Source: an uncultured Candidatus Poseidoniales archaeon (GTDB taxonomy: Archaea > Thermoplasmatota > Poseidoniia > Poseidoniales > Thalassarchaeaceae). Taken from it: a stretch of DNA of 64,000 nucleotides. Within the stretch, counting starts at the first letter, position 1. Each line of letters starts with the position of its first letter. The stretch lies in assembly GCA_902625325.1 (NCBI GenBank), contig CACOAW010000008.1, positions 1 to 64,000 on the forward strand, in the 5' to 3' direction. Below the pieces are notes generated by a model, which was not told where the DNA came from, did no database searches, and saw only the letters and a list, made by a program, of their open reading frames with translations. The translations under genes were made by a program, and so were the position numbers. Below, in pieces: positions 39,370 to 49,153 of this stretch.

Positions 39370-40350
39370 GTGTTCTGCCCCCAATGCGGCGATGAGTCTT
39401 CTGACAAAGATAAGTTCTGCAGAAGTTGTGGAGAGGCACTGAAGGTAGGAGGCGGAGAGGAGGCAATAGTTGAGTCGACGGCACTAACAGAGGAGATACA
39501 AGTAGTTAGAAATGAGATGGAGGGGCAGTCCAAGAAGCCTTTCTATTGGTTATTAGCAGCGGCAGTTTTCTGGTTTATCGCAATTAACCCAGCACAAGGA
39601 AATTTCCTTGGATTAACTTATCTGGATCTGGCTCTGCTCGATTGCGGCGATTCAGATTCTGGCAGTTCAAGCGGTTTTGACTTCATCGATGATTTTGGAG
39701 ATGACTTGGATGAAGCATGCAGAGATATCAGGGGAGAGTCCCAGATACTGGTAATCTTCGGAATAACTGCGATTATCTTCCTTATTCGGATGGCAACGAA
39801 AAAACCCAACTTTGATCGTCTCGATCAAAGAGGAGGTGGAAAAGAGGATTTTCAAAAATTACAGAAAAAGGCATCTAGTCAAAGAGCTAAAGAGAAAGAG
39901 CAAAAGAGAAAGCGGGAAGTCTTTGGAATCAAAAAGAAGATTGCGGATTTGGAGGCAGAATTATCTGAATCCAAAACACAATGGGAGCTAAATGAGCAAG
40001 AGTGGGACGATATTCAGAAGTCGATTTCCGAAAGGAGGAGCGGTTTCACTAGACTGTCCGTAACCAGCGTCGTCTCGGGCTCATTACTAGGGGGCGCGAT
40101 ACTGCTGGCTAGCGCTGTTAGGCTCCACATCCCCGAAACCAGGCTTCATGACTACTTCACGTGGACCTTGTATGCCTCATGGGCGCTTCCTGTCATAATG
40201 TGGGTCAATCTCGCTTCAAAGCCCATACTCCCCAAAGACCACCATCTTGCCATACTAAGTGAAAAAATCGCCTCGAAGGAGGGTGAATTGTCAGATCTAG
40301 AAATTAGGCTTAGGGGACTAAGGAAGCCAACCGGGGAAGAGGAGGAATGA
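39370..40350 (+). CDS. zinc-ribbon membrane protein with coiled coil
   Basis: GTG start; FCPQCGDESSDKDKFCRSCGEALK; hydrophobic segments plus Lys/Glu-rich coiled coil. Confidence 0.7.
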   Translation: MFCPQCGDESSDKDKFCRSCGEALKVGGGEEAIVESTALTEEIQVVRNEMEGQSKKPFYWLLAAAVFWFIAINPAQGNFLGLTYLDLALLDCGDSDSGSSSGFDFIDDFGDDLDEACRDIRGESQILVIFGITAIIFLIRMATKKPNFDRLDQRGGGKEDFQKLQKKASSQRAKEKEQKRKREVFGIKKKIADLEAELSESKTQWELNEQEWDDIQKSISERRSGFTRLSVTSVVSGSLLGGAILLASAVRLHIPETRLHDYFTWTLYASWALPVIMWVNLASKPILPKDHHLAILSEKIASKEGELSDLEIRLRGLRKPTGEEEE

Positions 40351-42350
40351 AAATGGAAAGAAGAATAATGAAGGCTCAATATTGCGTGTTTTGGTTGTGC
40401 GTCATCTTGACTAGTGCGTCCATGCCTGCGACACTAGATCATTCAGAGAAGGAGCTTCCAGAAGAGCTGAGGAAGGACACACAGGCAGATGAGTATGGAC
40501 ATTGCAGCGGTATGGATATGTGCATCACAGAGATAAACCTTCAATGCGCCCCAAGGGTACTTTACACATATTACCCAAATAGTGGTTGTTATGGATTCAG
40601 ATATTACAACTACAGCGGGGGAAATTTCCAAGGATTGCATTTTGCGGAAGAATTCCCCTGGGGCCCTTGGGTAGAGTTGCACAACCCGACCAATGAGGCA
40701 ATAAATATCAGCAACTACTATTTCCAATTTAACCTAGACGAGTCGGACAGGGAAGGAAACGCTTCGATACCAATTTGCAACGAAGACTCTGTTGTGAACG
40801 ACTCAGAATGGAGCGGTGATGATTTTTACTGTGACAGCGATTCAAGAAATGGTGCAGGACCTTGGACATTAATGGATAACCCTCTCAATCAATCTCCGGA
40901 TTATGATCCGTTCATCGTCCAGCCAGGTTCCTATGCGGTAATCAGAGTATTGTATGTTTGTCATTCACTAGACTGCAACCCTGATTTTCGCGGATCGACG
41001 TTGTACCCTCTCAATGAAAATCCAGGTTGGAGGAGGTTTTTGGATCTGAAGAACCCCTCGGGTAGCACCATCCAGACTCTAATTATCGATGAAACATGGA
41101 ATATTGAAGCAGGATTGTACTGCACTGGCTCTGAAAACAATCCGGGTGGGCCCGCTACCCTCGCAGAAGGCTGCTCGGGGTGGTACGGGGGTCAATTTTC
41201 GAATACTTCCCTGTACTTCAATCACAATTGCGGTATTAATAGCATAAGCGGCCATTGCTTCGAATCCCCCGGCCCAATCACCCCATGGGGGGTCCAATAC
41301 GTTTGGAACTGGCACTATCCTGAAAACTACCTCGAGATTTCCAATATGAATGATGTAGGTGACCCAATCATACCTTGTCCGGAGTGCGGTAGCTGGGGCA
41401 CCGACTCTGATGGGGACTGGGTTGGCGACCAAATCGACAACTGCCCCTCATTTGAGAATCCCAACCAGAGCGACTTAGATCTTGACGGAATAGGAGACCC
41501 TTGCGATGACGATACAGACGGGGACGGGGTGGAGAATCAGCTCGACGCGTTCCCTCTCAACGAATCGGAGTCCTCGGATTCAGACGGAGATGGTGTCGGA
41601 GACAACTGGGACGTTTGCAGTGGGTACGACGATTCCATCGATGCGGACCTTGACGGCACGCCTGATGGGTGCGACTCCTTTGTAGATACGGATGATGACG
41701 ATGACGGCGTTTTCTCCGAGTACGACCTCTGTCCAGACACGGGCCTGAACTACGTTGTAGACTCAGATGGATGCAGCCCAAATCAGCTAGACAGCGATGG
41801 TGACGGAGTAATGAACGATCAAGACATCTGCCTCGGGGATGATAGGGTGGACGAGGACTCCGACGGTATTCCCGATGATTGTGATGAAATTATCGACACG
41901 GATAGAGACGGCGTATCCGATTCAACTGATAAGTGCCCCTCATCCAACGATTTGATTGATGTAGATGAGGACGGAATTCCCGACGGATGCGACCCCCTAG
42001 TAGATAGTGATGGGGACGGCATAGCCGACGATTCCGATGCATGCCCAGGGGACGACGACTCAATAGACATCGACTCCGATGGCATCCCCTACGGTTGTGA
42101 CGAGTTGATTGACACTGATGGCGACGGTGTCCCGGATCTCGAGTACAGCGGGAGAACTGAGGGATTGGGATGGGATAGGTGCGAGGGACATGACGATAAC
42201 CTCGACGATGATAGGGACGGCATACCCAACGGGTGCGACAGTTTCCAGCTTAGTGTTAGAACAGAGCGACTGATGCAGCAACACTTCATAGCCTCAATAG
42301 CAGTACTAGCAGCCTTTGCTTTTGTTTTCTCCAGAATGCTGGATAAATAA
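40347..42350 (+). CDS. secreted, membrane-anchored protein with lamin-tail-like region and thrombospondin type-3 calcium-binding repeats
   Basis: Signal-like N-terminus; GPWVELHNPTNEAINISNYYF (LTD-like); many DxDxDG repeats; C-terminal TM HFIASIAVLAAFAFVFSRML. ATGA overlap with the upstream gene. Confidence 0.8.
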   Translation: MKMERRIMKAQYCVFWLCVILTSASMPATLDHSEKELPEELRKDTQADEYGHCSGMDMCITEINLQCAPRVLYTYYPNSGCYGFRYYNYSGGNFQGLHFAEEFPWGPWVELHNPTNEAINISNYYFQFNLDESDREGNASIPICNEDSVVNDSEWSGDDFYCDSDSRNGAGPWTLMDNPLNQSPDYDPFIVQPGSYAVIRVLYVCHSLDCNPDFRGSTLYPLNENPGWRRFLDLKNPSGSTIQTLIIDETWNIEAGLYCTGSENNPGGPATLAEGCSGWYGGQFSNTSLYFNHNCGINSISGHCFESPGPITPWGVQYVWNWHYPENYLEISNMNDVGDPIIPCPECGSWGTDSDGDWVGDQIDNCPSFENPNQSDLDLDGIGDPCDDDTDGDGVENQLDAFPLNESESSDSDGDGVGDNWDVCSGYDDSIDADLDGTPDGCDSFVDTDDDDDGVFSEYDLCPDTGLNYVVDSDGCSPNQLDSDGDGVMNDQDICLGDDRVDEDSDGIPDDCDEIIDTDRDGVSDSTDKCPSSNDLIDVDEDGIPDGCDPLVDSDGDGIADDSDACPGDDDSIDIDSDGIPYGCDELIDTDGDGVPDLEYSGRTEGLGWDRCEGHDDNLDDDRDGIPNGCDSFQLSVRTERLMQQHFIASIAVLAAFAFVFSRMLDK

Positions 42351-42395
42351 TCGAATCAACCGGTAACTATGTGTCGTTTGCATCACAGTGGGTCC

Positions 42396-42414
42396 GCCCT
42401 AGCAACCCACTGAG
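42396..42414. repeat. short intergenic repeat GCCCTAGCAACCCACTGAG (copy 2)
   Basis: One mismatch to 39228-39246. Confidence 0.7.
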
Positions 42415-42445
42415 AACCCTATGACTAGCCCGCTGGTCAGTGGGT
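42405..42445. repeat. inverted repeat ACCCACTGA / TCAGTGGGT
   Basis: Perfect 9-bp arms at 42405-42413 and 42437-42445 with a 23-nt loop. Confidence 0.7.
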
Positions 42446-42465
42446 ACCCTCTGACAACACCTGCT

Positions 42466-42873
42466 TCACTCTTCAGAGACTCCGATACCTGTCCACTCTT
42501 GCGTGGATGCCAGTAGTGTGACCGGAATGATCAGCACCCAGATGATAGGGCCTATCACGTCCAGCCAAGCATAGCCGCTGGACTCCATCTCCCCGGTGAC
42601 GGACCCAATGACGGCTGGAAGTACCAGCAGGTAGAGCAGTGATGGCAGCAGCATAATCCTCCGACCGTTCTTGCCCTCTAATCTCCAGGAGAGGGCGAAG
42701 ATGCCTCCGATCACGAGCACGATTGCCAGGAATCCCATGCTTTCCTCTATTTCCAGGGCAATCCAAACATGCAGTAGAGCCCATCCTATGTTTGCCAAAG
42801 CCACGTTCTTGTGGTCTAGTATCCTACTTGTCATGGAAAAATGACATTGAATCGGCTCTATGATTCTTCCCAA
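42466..42873 (-). CDS. small hypothetical membrane protein
   Basis: 135-aa ORF with several hydrophobic helices. Confidence 0.5.
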   Translation of the reverse strand: MGRIIEPIQCHFSMTSRILDHKNVALANIGWALLHVWIALEIEESMGFLAIVLVIGGIFALSWRLEGKNGRRIMLLPSLLYLLVLPAVIGSVTGEMESSGYAWLDVIGPIIWVLIIPVTLLASTQEWTGIGVSEE

Positions 42874-42935
42874 CCACTAACCAGCAAAGAGGTCAGAGGG
42901 CACGGATAATGAAGGGGGCATTATGAGGATGGAGA

Positions 42936-43487
42936 CTACCAAGGGAACTTGGCAGACCACAAAAATAGGTCATTGATTATGACTTGTATGCCGAGCAACG
43001 TAGAACCCGTCAGCATGAATCCAGCACCTTCGACGTCATCTTGCCATGCTCCGTAGGCTATCAGGATGAGCAGAATATTCCCAACGGAAGCCAGAGCCAA
43101 AATTCCCACTACCAAGAACGGTGTCCAGAGGTACGAGTTGTTCATGTGGAAGATAGTGCTGTCTATCCAGAGCATGGATGGAATCAAAAAAAGTGCGTAC
43201 GCCACTAGGAGCCTAGAAGCACCGTTCCCATCGGATTCCCCCCAGGGCCATCTGAAGGAGTCCACCGTTATGGTATCGAGTTTGAACAACGCGACCCACC
43301 AGTACATCAGAAACCCCACTGCTGCTAGAAACATGAATGGGACAATGTATGCAATCCAAGAGTCTGGTATACCGCCCCAAAGAGAAGCCCCATTGTCAAT
43401 CCTAGAGAGTGCGTAAACATATGAGACTAACACGAGCGGTCCTGAGATGAAAGTGAAGATTCGAACAAAATCACGATTGACTTCCAC
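42936..43487 (-). CDS. hypothetical membrane protein
   Basis: 183-aa ORF with several hydrophobic helices. Confidence 0.55.
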   Translation of the reverse strand: MEVNRDFVRIFTFISGPLVLVSYVYALSRIDNGASLWGGIPDSWIAYIVPFMFLAAVGFLMYWWVALFKLDTITVDSFRWPWGESDGNGASRLLVAYALFLIPSMLWIDSTIFHMNNSYLWTPFLVVGILALASVGNILLILIAYGAWQDDVEGAGFMLTGSTLLGIQVIINDLFLWSAKFPW

Positions 43488-43613
43488 ATGTATATCATAG
43501 GACTCCGCCCCTTAATGACTTGTATGGGACTGTGGTATACTGGTCAGTGGGTTCTCAGAGGGTTTCTCTGAATTATGCAATCGTTGAAGTACGGGCCTCC
43601 ACGCGTATCCCTA

Positions 43614-45071
43614 ATGGCACAGATTGAGACAGCACTCAGTTACGACGACGTTCTCCTACTGCCAGCAGAGTCAGCAGTTCTTCCTGCTGAGGTGGATTTG
43701 TCCACAAGACTGACCACCGGGATATCTCTCAACGCACCGATAGTGTCAGCTGCCATGGACACAGTTACAGAAGCCGAGATGGCAATAGCCATGGCCCAAA
43801 GCGGAGGCATAGGCGTGATACACAGGAACATGCCAATAGAGGAGCAGGCCGTCGAGGTTGACAAGGTCAAGAGATTCGAGTCCGGGCTTGTCCTGGAGCC
43901 CGTCACTGTTGATCCCGATATGACTGTTGGAGAGCTTCGCTCTTTGAAGGACCAGTACGGTTTCTCCGGTTTCCCGGTTATCAACGGGGATGGGGGTATC
44001 GTGGGGATGGTGACCAACAGGGACATCAGATTCGTCGAGGATCCCAATACCGAGGTCTCGAAGGTGATGACTACTGACCTGATCACGGTCCCAGAGCATG
44101 TCGACATGGAGGAAGCCAAGAGGCTGCTCCACCAGCACAGGATAGAGAAGCTGGTCGTGGTGAACGAGGGAGGAGGTTTCTCCGGTCTAATCACCGTGAG
44201 GGACATCAACAGATCCAGGGACAACCCACTGTCCTGCAAGGACGCCATGGGAAGGCTCCGCGTGGTTGCAGCCACGGGGACCGGTGAGAAGGGGATACTG
44301 AGGGCATTGGCAATGTTCGAGGCCGGGGCCGATGCAGTCGCTGTTGATACCGCGCACGGCCACTCTCACGGGGTTCTGGATACTGTTCGTACTATCAGGG
44401 AACAGGCCGGGGCCGATGCTCAGATTATCGCGGGTAACGTAGGGACCCCAGAAGCAGCTGGTGCTCTGATAGACAGCGGGGCGAACGCAGTCAAAGTAGG
44501 AATCGGGCCGGGCTCGATATGCACTACCAGGATAGTGACGGGAGTCGGAGTCCCCCAATTCACCGCAGTGATGAGCGCCGTCGAGGCGTGCGCCGAGAGA
44601 GGCGTCCCAGTAATCGCGGATGGGGGCATAAAGTACAGCGGTGACATAGCCAAGGCAATCGCATCTGGAGCCGACTGCGTGATGGTCGGATCGCTCCTAG
44701 CCGGAACAGACGAGTCCCCGGGAGAGACTATACTCTACCAAGGGAGGACCTACAAGCAGTATAGGGGGATGGGTTCGCTCGGAGCAATGAGCAAGGGCTC
44801 ATCTGACAGGTACTTCCAGTCCTCACAGGGAGACACGAGGAAGTACGTACCAGAGGGAATCGAGGGGAGGGTCCCGTCCAGGGGTCCGGTCGACCAGGTC
44901 CTATACCAACTGATGGGGGGACTGAGGAGCTCGATGGGATACACAGGAAACTCAACAGTAGGTGAGATGAAGAGCGAGTGCAAGTTCGTCCGCATCACCA
45001 ACGCAGGACTCTCCGAGAGCCACGTCCACGATGTGGAGATCACCAGAGAGGCTCCCAACTACAGGAGGTAG
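43614..45071 (+). CDS. guaB: inosine-5'-monophosphate dehydrogenase with CBS domains
   Basis: [33 protein letters not shown] pair [45 protein letters not shown]. Confidence 0.97.
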   Translation: MAQIETALSYDDVLLLPAESAVLPAEVDLSTRLTTGISLNAPIVSAAMDTVTEAEMAIAMAQSGGIGVIHRNMPIEEQAVEVDKVKRFESGLVLEPVTVDPDMTVGELRSLKDQYGFSGFPVINGDGGIVGMVTNRDIRFVEDPNTEVSKVMTTDLITVPEHVDMEEAKRLLHQHRIEKLVVVNEGGGFSGLITVRDINRSRDNPLSCKDAMGRLRVVAATGTGEKGILRALAMFEAGADAVAVDTAHGHSHGVLDTVRTIREQAGADAQIIAGNVGTPEAAGALIDSGANAVKVGIGPGSICTTRIVTGVGVPQFTAVMSAVEACAERGVPVIADGGIKYSGDIAKAIASGADCVMVGSLLAGTDESPGETILYQGRTYKQYRGMGSLGAMSKGSSDRYFQSSQGDTRKYVPEGIEGRVPSRGPVDQVLYQLMGGLRSSMGYTGNSTVGEMKSECKFVRITNAGLSESHVHDVEITREAPNYRR

Positions 45072-45599
45072 ATGATGGAGCAATTGGTTCTTGGAGGGGG
45101 TTGCTTCTGGTGCACAGAGGGTGGCCTGCTAGGCCTCAAGGGGGTTCACGAGGTCGTCCCCGGTTACAGCGGCGGACATGTAGACAATCCCACTTACGAG
45201 CAGGTATGCGGGAAGAAGACAGGTCACGCAGAGGTCGTTAGAGTCACCTTCGACCCCGAAGTGATCCCCAGGATGACGCTTCTGAGGGTTTTCCACACGC
45301 TCTTCGACCCCACCCAGCTGAATCGCCAGGGAAATGACATCGGCCCTCATTATCGCAGCATCGTCCTATACGCGGACGAGGGTCAAAAGCAGGATGCCGA
45401 GGCGGCGATAGAGGAGGTCTCCCAGTACTACGACGCCCCTGTGGTCACGGAGGTGGTCCCACTGGAGAAGTTCTGGCTGGCGGAGGACTACCACCACGAC
45501 TACTTCGCCCGAAACGGATCCTCCAATCCGTACTGCGTAGCAGTCGTGGCACCGAAAATCGCTAAGGCAAGAGCCCGTCACGCGGAATTATATGAGTGA
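45072..45599 (+). CDS. msrA: peptide methionine sulfoxide reductase MsrA
   Basis: LGGGCFWCTEGGLLGLKGVHEVVPGYSGGHVDNPTYEQVCGKKTGHAEVVRVTFDP. Confidence 0.95.
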   Translation: MMEQLVLGGGCFWCTEGGLLGLKGVHEVVPGYSGGHVDNPTYEQVCGKKTGHAEVVRVTFDPEVIPRMTLLRVFHTLFDPTQLNRQGNDIGPHYRSIVLYADEGQKQDAEAAIEEVSQYYDAPVVTEVVPLEKFWLAEDYHHDYFARNGSSNPYCVAVVAPKIAKARARHAELYE

Positions 45600-46647
45600 G
45601 GTCGAGCTCAAGCCGGAGCCCTGGGCGTTCCACCTCCTGGGGCTAATCACACCACTGCTAGCAATCTCAGGAAGCATCCTCGGCGTCCTGGAGGACCAGG
45701 TCTTCGTCGCTATGGGCGTCGTCTTCGTCTGGGGAGTAGGTCCGATCCTCGACATCGTGATGGGCGAGTCTGAGGTAGCTCGTCCCCCGAGGGAGTCCGG
45801 GACCCCGTTCGAGGTCTTGCTGTGGGCTCACGGAATACTGCAACTCGTTGTCGTAGGGACCTTCTTCTGGTTCGCTGCCAGTGAGGGCCTGACCCGGTGG
45901 CTGGTCATCGGGGGCCTTTCCTCGGGTTTGAGCGCTGCCTCCTCGGCGATAGTTACCGCCCACGAGCTCGGGCACAAGAAGAGAGGTAGCCCAGGATGGA
46001 GGTTAGCAAGGGTCCTGCTCTTCTCGGTAAACTACACCCACTTCACCTACGAGCACAACCACGTCCACCACAAGTGGGTCAGTACGGACAAAGACTCCGC
46101 ATCCGCGAGGGCCGACCAAGGACTGTGGTCGTTCTGGCTGAGCACCATCCCTGGGCAGTTCACATCATCGGCGAGGGTGCACAGCAAGAGAGGGAGGACG
46201 GGCCTCAAGAATCCCACGTACCGCGGCCTGATGCTCCAAATCGCCACTCTGCTCTCGATCGCCCTGATACCTGGTTGGATGGGGTGGTTCGATGGAATCC
46301 CCGTAGCCGTGGGATGGCTGGTTCTGTCCGCCATAAGCATCCTGACACTGGAGTACGTGAACTACATCAGGCACTGGGGCCTTAGGAGGGCGGAGGGCGA
46401 GAGGTTCGCGAAGGAGCACTCTTGGAACACCGAGGCGCGCTGGTCCAGATGGAGCTTGCTCGAGCTGACCCGTCACTCCGATCACCACCTACGCGCCAGC
46501 GTGCCGTTCTGGAAGCTGCGAACTTACGATGCTACGCCCACGCTCAGGTGGGGCTACTACGCCTCCTGGTGGCCTTGCCTGGTGCCTCCCATCTGGAACA
46601 GGGCGATGCGAGACAGGCTGCCGGAAAACCAGCAATTGTCTGGGTGA
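45592..46647 (+). CDS. AlkB-like alkane hydroxylase / membrane fatty acid desaturase superfamily
   Basis: Histidine boxes HELGHK, EHNHVHHKW and LTRHSDHHLRA, with HWGLRR, in the AlkB arrangement. Confidence 0.82.
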   Translation: MSEVELKPEPWAFHLLGLITPLLAISGSILGVLEDQVFVAMGVVFVWGVGPILDIVMGESEVARPPRESGTPFEVLLWAHGILQLVVVGTFFWFAASEGLTRWLVIGGLSSGLSAASSAIVTAHELGHKKRGSPGWRLARVLLFSVNYTHFTYEHNHVHHKWVSTDKDSASARADQGLWSFWLSTIPGQFTSSARVHSKRGRTGLKNPTYRGLMLQIATLLSIALIPGWMGWFDGIPVAVGWLVLSAISILTLEYVNYIRHWGLRRAEGERFAKEHSWNTEARWSRWSLLELTRHSDHHLRASVPFWKLRTYDATPTLRWGYYASWWPCLVPPIWNRAMRDRLPENQQLSG

Positions 46648-46690
46648 TTCCACAGCAATTCTCAATAATGCACCGATTGGGAACTCGGTC

Positions 46691-47128
46691 GTGGTGCCAG
46701 AATCCCCGGAGCCTGCCTCACCGAGCACGACGTCCGCGCTGATTCACACCGGCCTCCTGTCCGTGGGACTGAGCAACCTGTTCTGGAAGGGCAGCGAGAT
46801 CAGCGCCAACCCGGACGACAGGGTCCTGATACTGGCGATGGGACTGTTCTGCCTTGCAATCCCCTTCCAAGGCCTGTACATCCTCCTGTCCAGGATGATC
46901 AGGGAGTACGACTCGTCTGCGAAGATGATCGTGCCGGATTCTATACTCAGGCTTGCATCAATTTGCGAGATGGTGAGCTACGCCTGCGGAATCACTGGGT
47001 TCTGCCTCATGCTGATGAGGACCTCTGCCATCCTAGGAGTGGTGCTGCTGTCCTCCGCCGTCCTCGTTATCGTAATGGCGAGGACTGCCATGATGAAGGC
47101 CTACGAGGTCAACCAGACCGCCTACTAG
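46691..47128 (+). CDS. small hypothetical membrane protein
   Basis: Hydrophobic ORF; start uncertain (GTG at 46691 or 46694), the longer ORF frame overlaps alkB-like gene. Confidence 0.5.
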   Translation: MVPESPEPASPSTTSALIHTGLLSVGLSNLFWKGSEISANPDDRVLILAMGLFCLAIPFQGLYILLSRMIREYDSSAKMIVPDSILRLASICEMVSYACGITGFCLMLMRTSAILGVVLLSSAVLVIVMARTAMMKAYEVNQTAY

Positions 47129-47161
47129 AAGGATATTCAAACCGGATTCCGTCGGGGAATC

Positions 47162-48070
47162 ATGCTTGAGGATCCGATGGGTTACGGAGACAGGGACAAG
47201 GGTCCTGACACTGCGATACTGACGCTGCTGTTCCTGGTGTTCTCCCTTCTCTTCATCTCTAATTCTGGGGCTCTGGAGACATCCCAGACGCAATATCAGG
47301 TCGCCACATCAGAGGTCGTTCCTGATGCAGCCCTATTGGCCTTCAGATTCGCCTGTTGCATCCTGGTAATCGTCACCCTAGGATGGGTAGCACTGAACCC
47401 CGAGGGCAGCTCGGACTTCCCCCTGTACTTCAAGGAAAGGGAGGTAAGGCCGAGGGATGTGGTGGGTCCGACCCGGCTGGCCGCGTTCACGATGTGGCAC
47501 TTCGCATTGATCGGTGTCAGCTTTGCGGTCTCGGGTGCAGCCACCTGGATTCATTCCTCGGGCGGTACCGTACCGGAGTGGATACTGATATCATCCCCCA
47601 TCCTGTTCTCTACTTCATTTGCGTCCGCGATTCTGGTCACATGCGTCATAACCTTCCAAATCGTTCCGGATAATCTGGCCAAGGGCCTCCCTGTCGACCG
47701 TCTCTTCACTTGGTACGAGATAGTGATGCACAACGGGAACGTCGCTCTGATGGGATTCTCCCTCCTGGTAAACGGAATGCATGTAGAGTGGAGCTTCATA
47801 GCATTCCCAACGGTATTTGGGATAGCCTACGTCGCATGGGCTGCCATCTATGCCAACTTCATCGAAGGGGTGTTCATCTACGAGTTCATGGATTACAGGA
47901 AGAGGGGGGCCCCTCTGATCTACCTGGGCCTTCTTTCGTTGCAGGCCTGCTTCTTCGTGGTTGTTCTGGCTTTGGACAGGGTCGCCGAATGGAGCACTCC
48001 GGCTGGGGTGCTACTGGTAATCGCGTTAACCTGGCGAATCAGTATGGTCAGGGAGCCCAGTCAGGGGTAG
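47162..48070 (+). CDS. hypothetical polytopic membrane protein
   Basis: 302-aa ORF with about eight hydrophobic segments. Confidence 0.65.
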   Translation: MLEDPMGYGDRDKGPDTAILTLLFLVFSLLFISNSGALETSQTQYQVATSEVVPDAALLAFRFACCILVIVTLGWVALNPEGSSDFPLYFKEREVRPRDVVGPTRLAAFTMWHFALIGVSFAVSGAATWIHSSGGTVPEWILISSPILFSTSFASAILVTCVITFQIVPDNLAKGLPVDRLFTWYEIVMHNGNVALMGFSLLVNGMHVEWSFIAFPTVFGIAYVAWAAIYANFIEGVFIYEFMDYRKRGAPLIYLGLLSLQACFFVVVLALDRVAEWSTPAGVLLVIALTWRISMVREPSQG

Positions 48071-48696
48071 AGACGCCTCTGAGACCATTCTTCGCCGTGC
48101 CTCTCCAGTACAATTCTCTCGTGAAGCCTGCTCGGCCTCCCCGACCAGTACTCAACCCGGTGGACCGTTATTCTGAATCCCCCCCAGTGCGGCGGGAGAG
48201 GGACCTCTTCCCCCTCGAACTTCGACTCGAACTCCTCGAACCTCTTCCTCAGGTCGTCCTTGGAGTCCATCTCCCGGCTCTGTGAGGAGGCCCATGCTCC
48301 GATCCTGCTCTTCCTGGATCTGCTGTGGTGGTAATCCTCGACCTGCGATCTCTCCATCTGGTACGCGTTGCCCTCCATCCTGACTTGCCTTTCCATCTCC
48401 GGCCACCACATCGTGACCGCGACGGAATCGCACCCCGCGATTTCGAGTGACTTGTCGCTCTCGAGATTCGTGAAGAACCCAATCTCGTCCCCCTCCACCA
48501 TCTTCAGCAGTACCATCCTGCTCCTGGGGGACCCAGAGGGGCTGACTGTCGAGATGCTCATCGCGTTTGGCTCCACCAGGCCCCTCTCCTTGGCCTCCGA
48601 TATCCACAAGTCGAGTAGGGAGAGTGGTTGCCCGGGGTCATCGATCTTTATTTCGCCCCCGTCCCTGTAGTCGACGCCCTTCCTGTAGTCTCCCAT
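48061..48696 (-). CDS. pdxH: pyridoxamine 5'-phosphate oxidase
   Basis: PNAMSISTVSPSGSPRSRMVLLKMVEGDEIGFFTNLESDKSLEI...RKSRIGAWASSQS...PHWGGFRITVHRVEYW. Confidence 0.93.
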   Translation of the reverse strand: MGDYRKGVDYRDGGEIKIDDPGQPLSLLDLWISEAKERGLVEPNAMSISTVSPSGSPRSRMVLLKMVEGDEIGFFTNLESDKSLEIAGCDSVAVTMWWPEMERQVRMEGNAYQMERSQVEDYHHSRSRKSRIGAWASSQSREMDSKDDLRKRFEEFESKFEGEEVPLPPHWGGFRITVHRVEYWSGRPSRLHERIVLERHGEEWSQRRLYP

Positions 48697-48725
48697 GAGC
48701 CTCTAAAGGGGGAGTAGCATATGTA

Positions 48726-49145
48726 TTGGTGTCTATGTCATTTCCCGGAGTGAATTGTCTAAATGTCGGATTCCGAGCGGAGAGTATGGGATGGGCGTTC
48801 GATGCTGGCAAGATCGCCCTGACCGCCCTGATCATCTTCTCCATCGCCCAGGTCTCGGAGAGGAGCACGCTGATGGCCGCGATCCTGGCATCGATTCCCA
48901 TTGTGACCGTCCTCTCGATGATGATGATGCACCACGAGGGTCAGACGGCCTTGGAGATATCCGGTTTCGCGAAGGACATAGTCTGGCTCCTGATTCCTTC
49001 CCTCCTGATGTTCATCGTCATGCCTTGGCTGATAGAGTCCAGGAGCTGGGACTTCTATCCCGCACTGGCTGCTGGGCTAGCATGCACAGTCTCCGGTTAC
49101 TTCTTGATGATTCAGATGATGGATAGATTCGGACTATCTTCCTAG
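48726..49145 (+). CDS. small membrane protein, DUF3147-like
   Basis: ALTALIIFSIAQVSERSTLMAAILASIPIVTVLSMMMMHHEG...DIVWLLIPSLLMFIVMPWLI; start could be internal (MGWAFDAGK). Confidence 0.65.
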   Translation: MVSMSFPGVNCLNVGFRAESMGWAFDAGKIALTALIIFSIAQVSERSTLMAAILASIPIVTVLSMMMMHHEGQTALEISGFAKDIVWLLIPSLLMFIVMPWLIESRSWDFYPALAAGLACTVSGYFLMIQMMDRFGLSS

Positions 49146-49153
49146 GTGATTCA

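Noticed and set aside
41400-42140. Array of near-repeats (gatgatgacgg-type)
   Set aside because: Encodes TSP3 DxDxDG calcium-binding repeats; degenerate at DNA level, no spacers.
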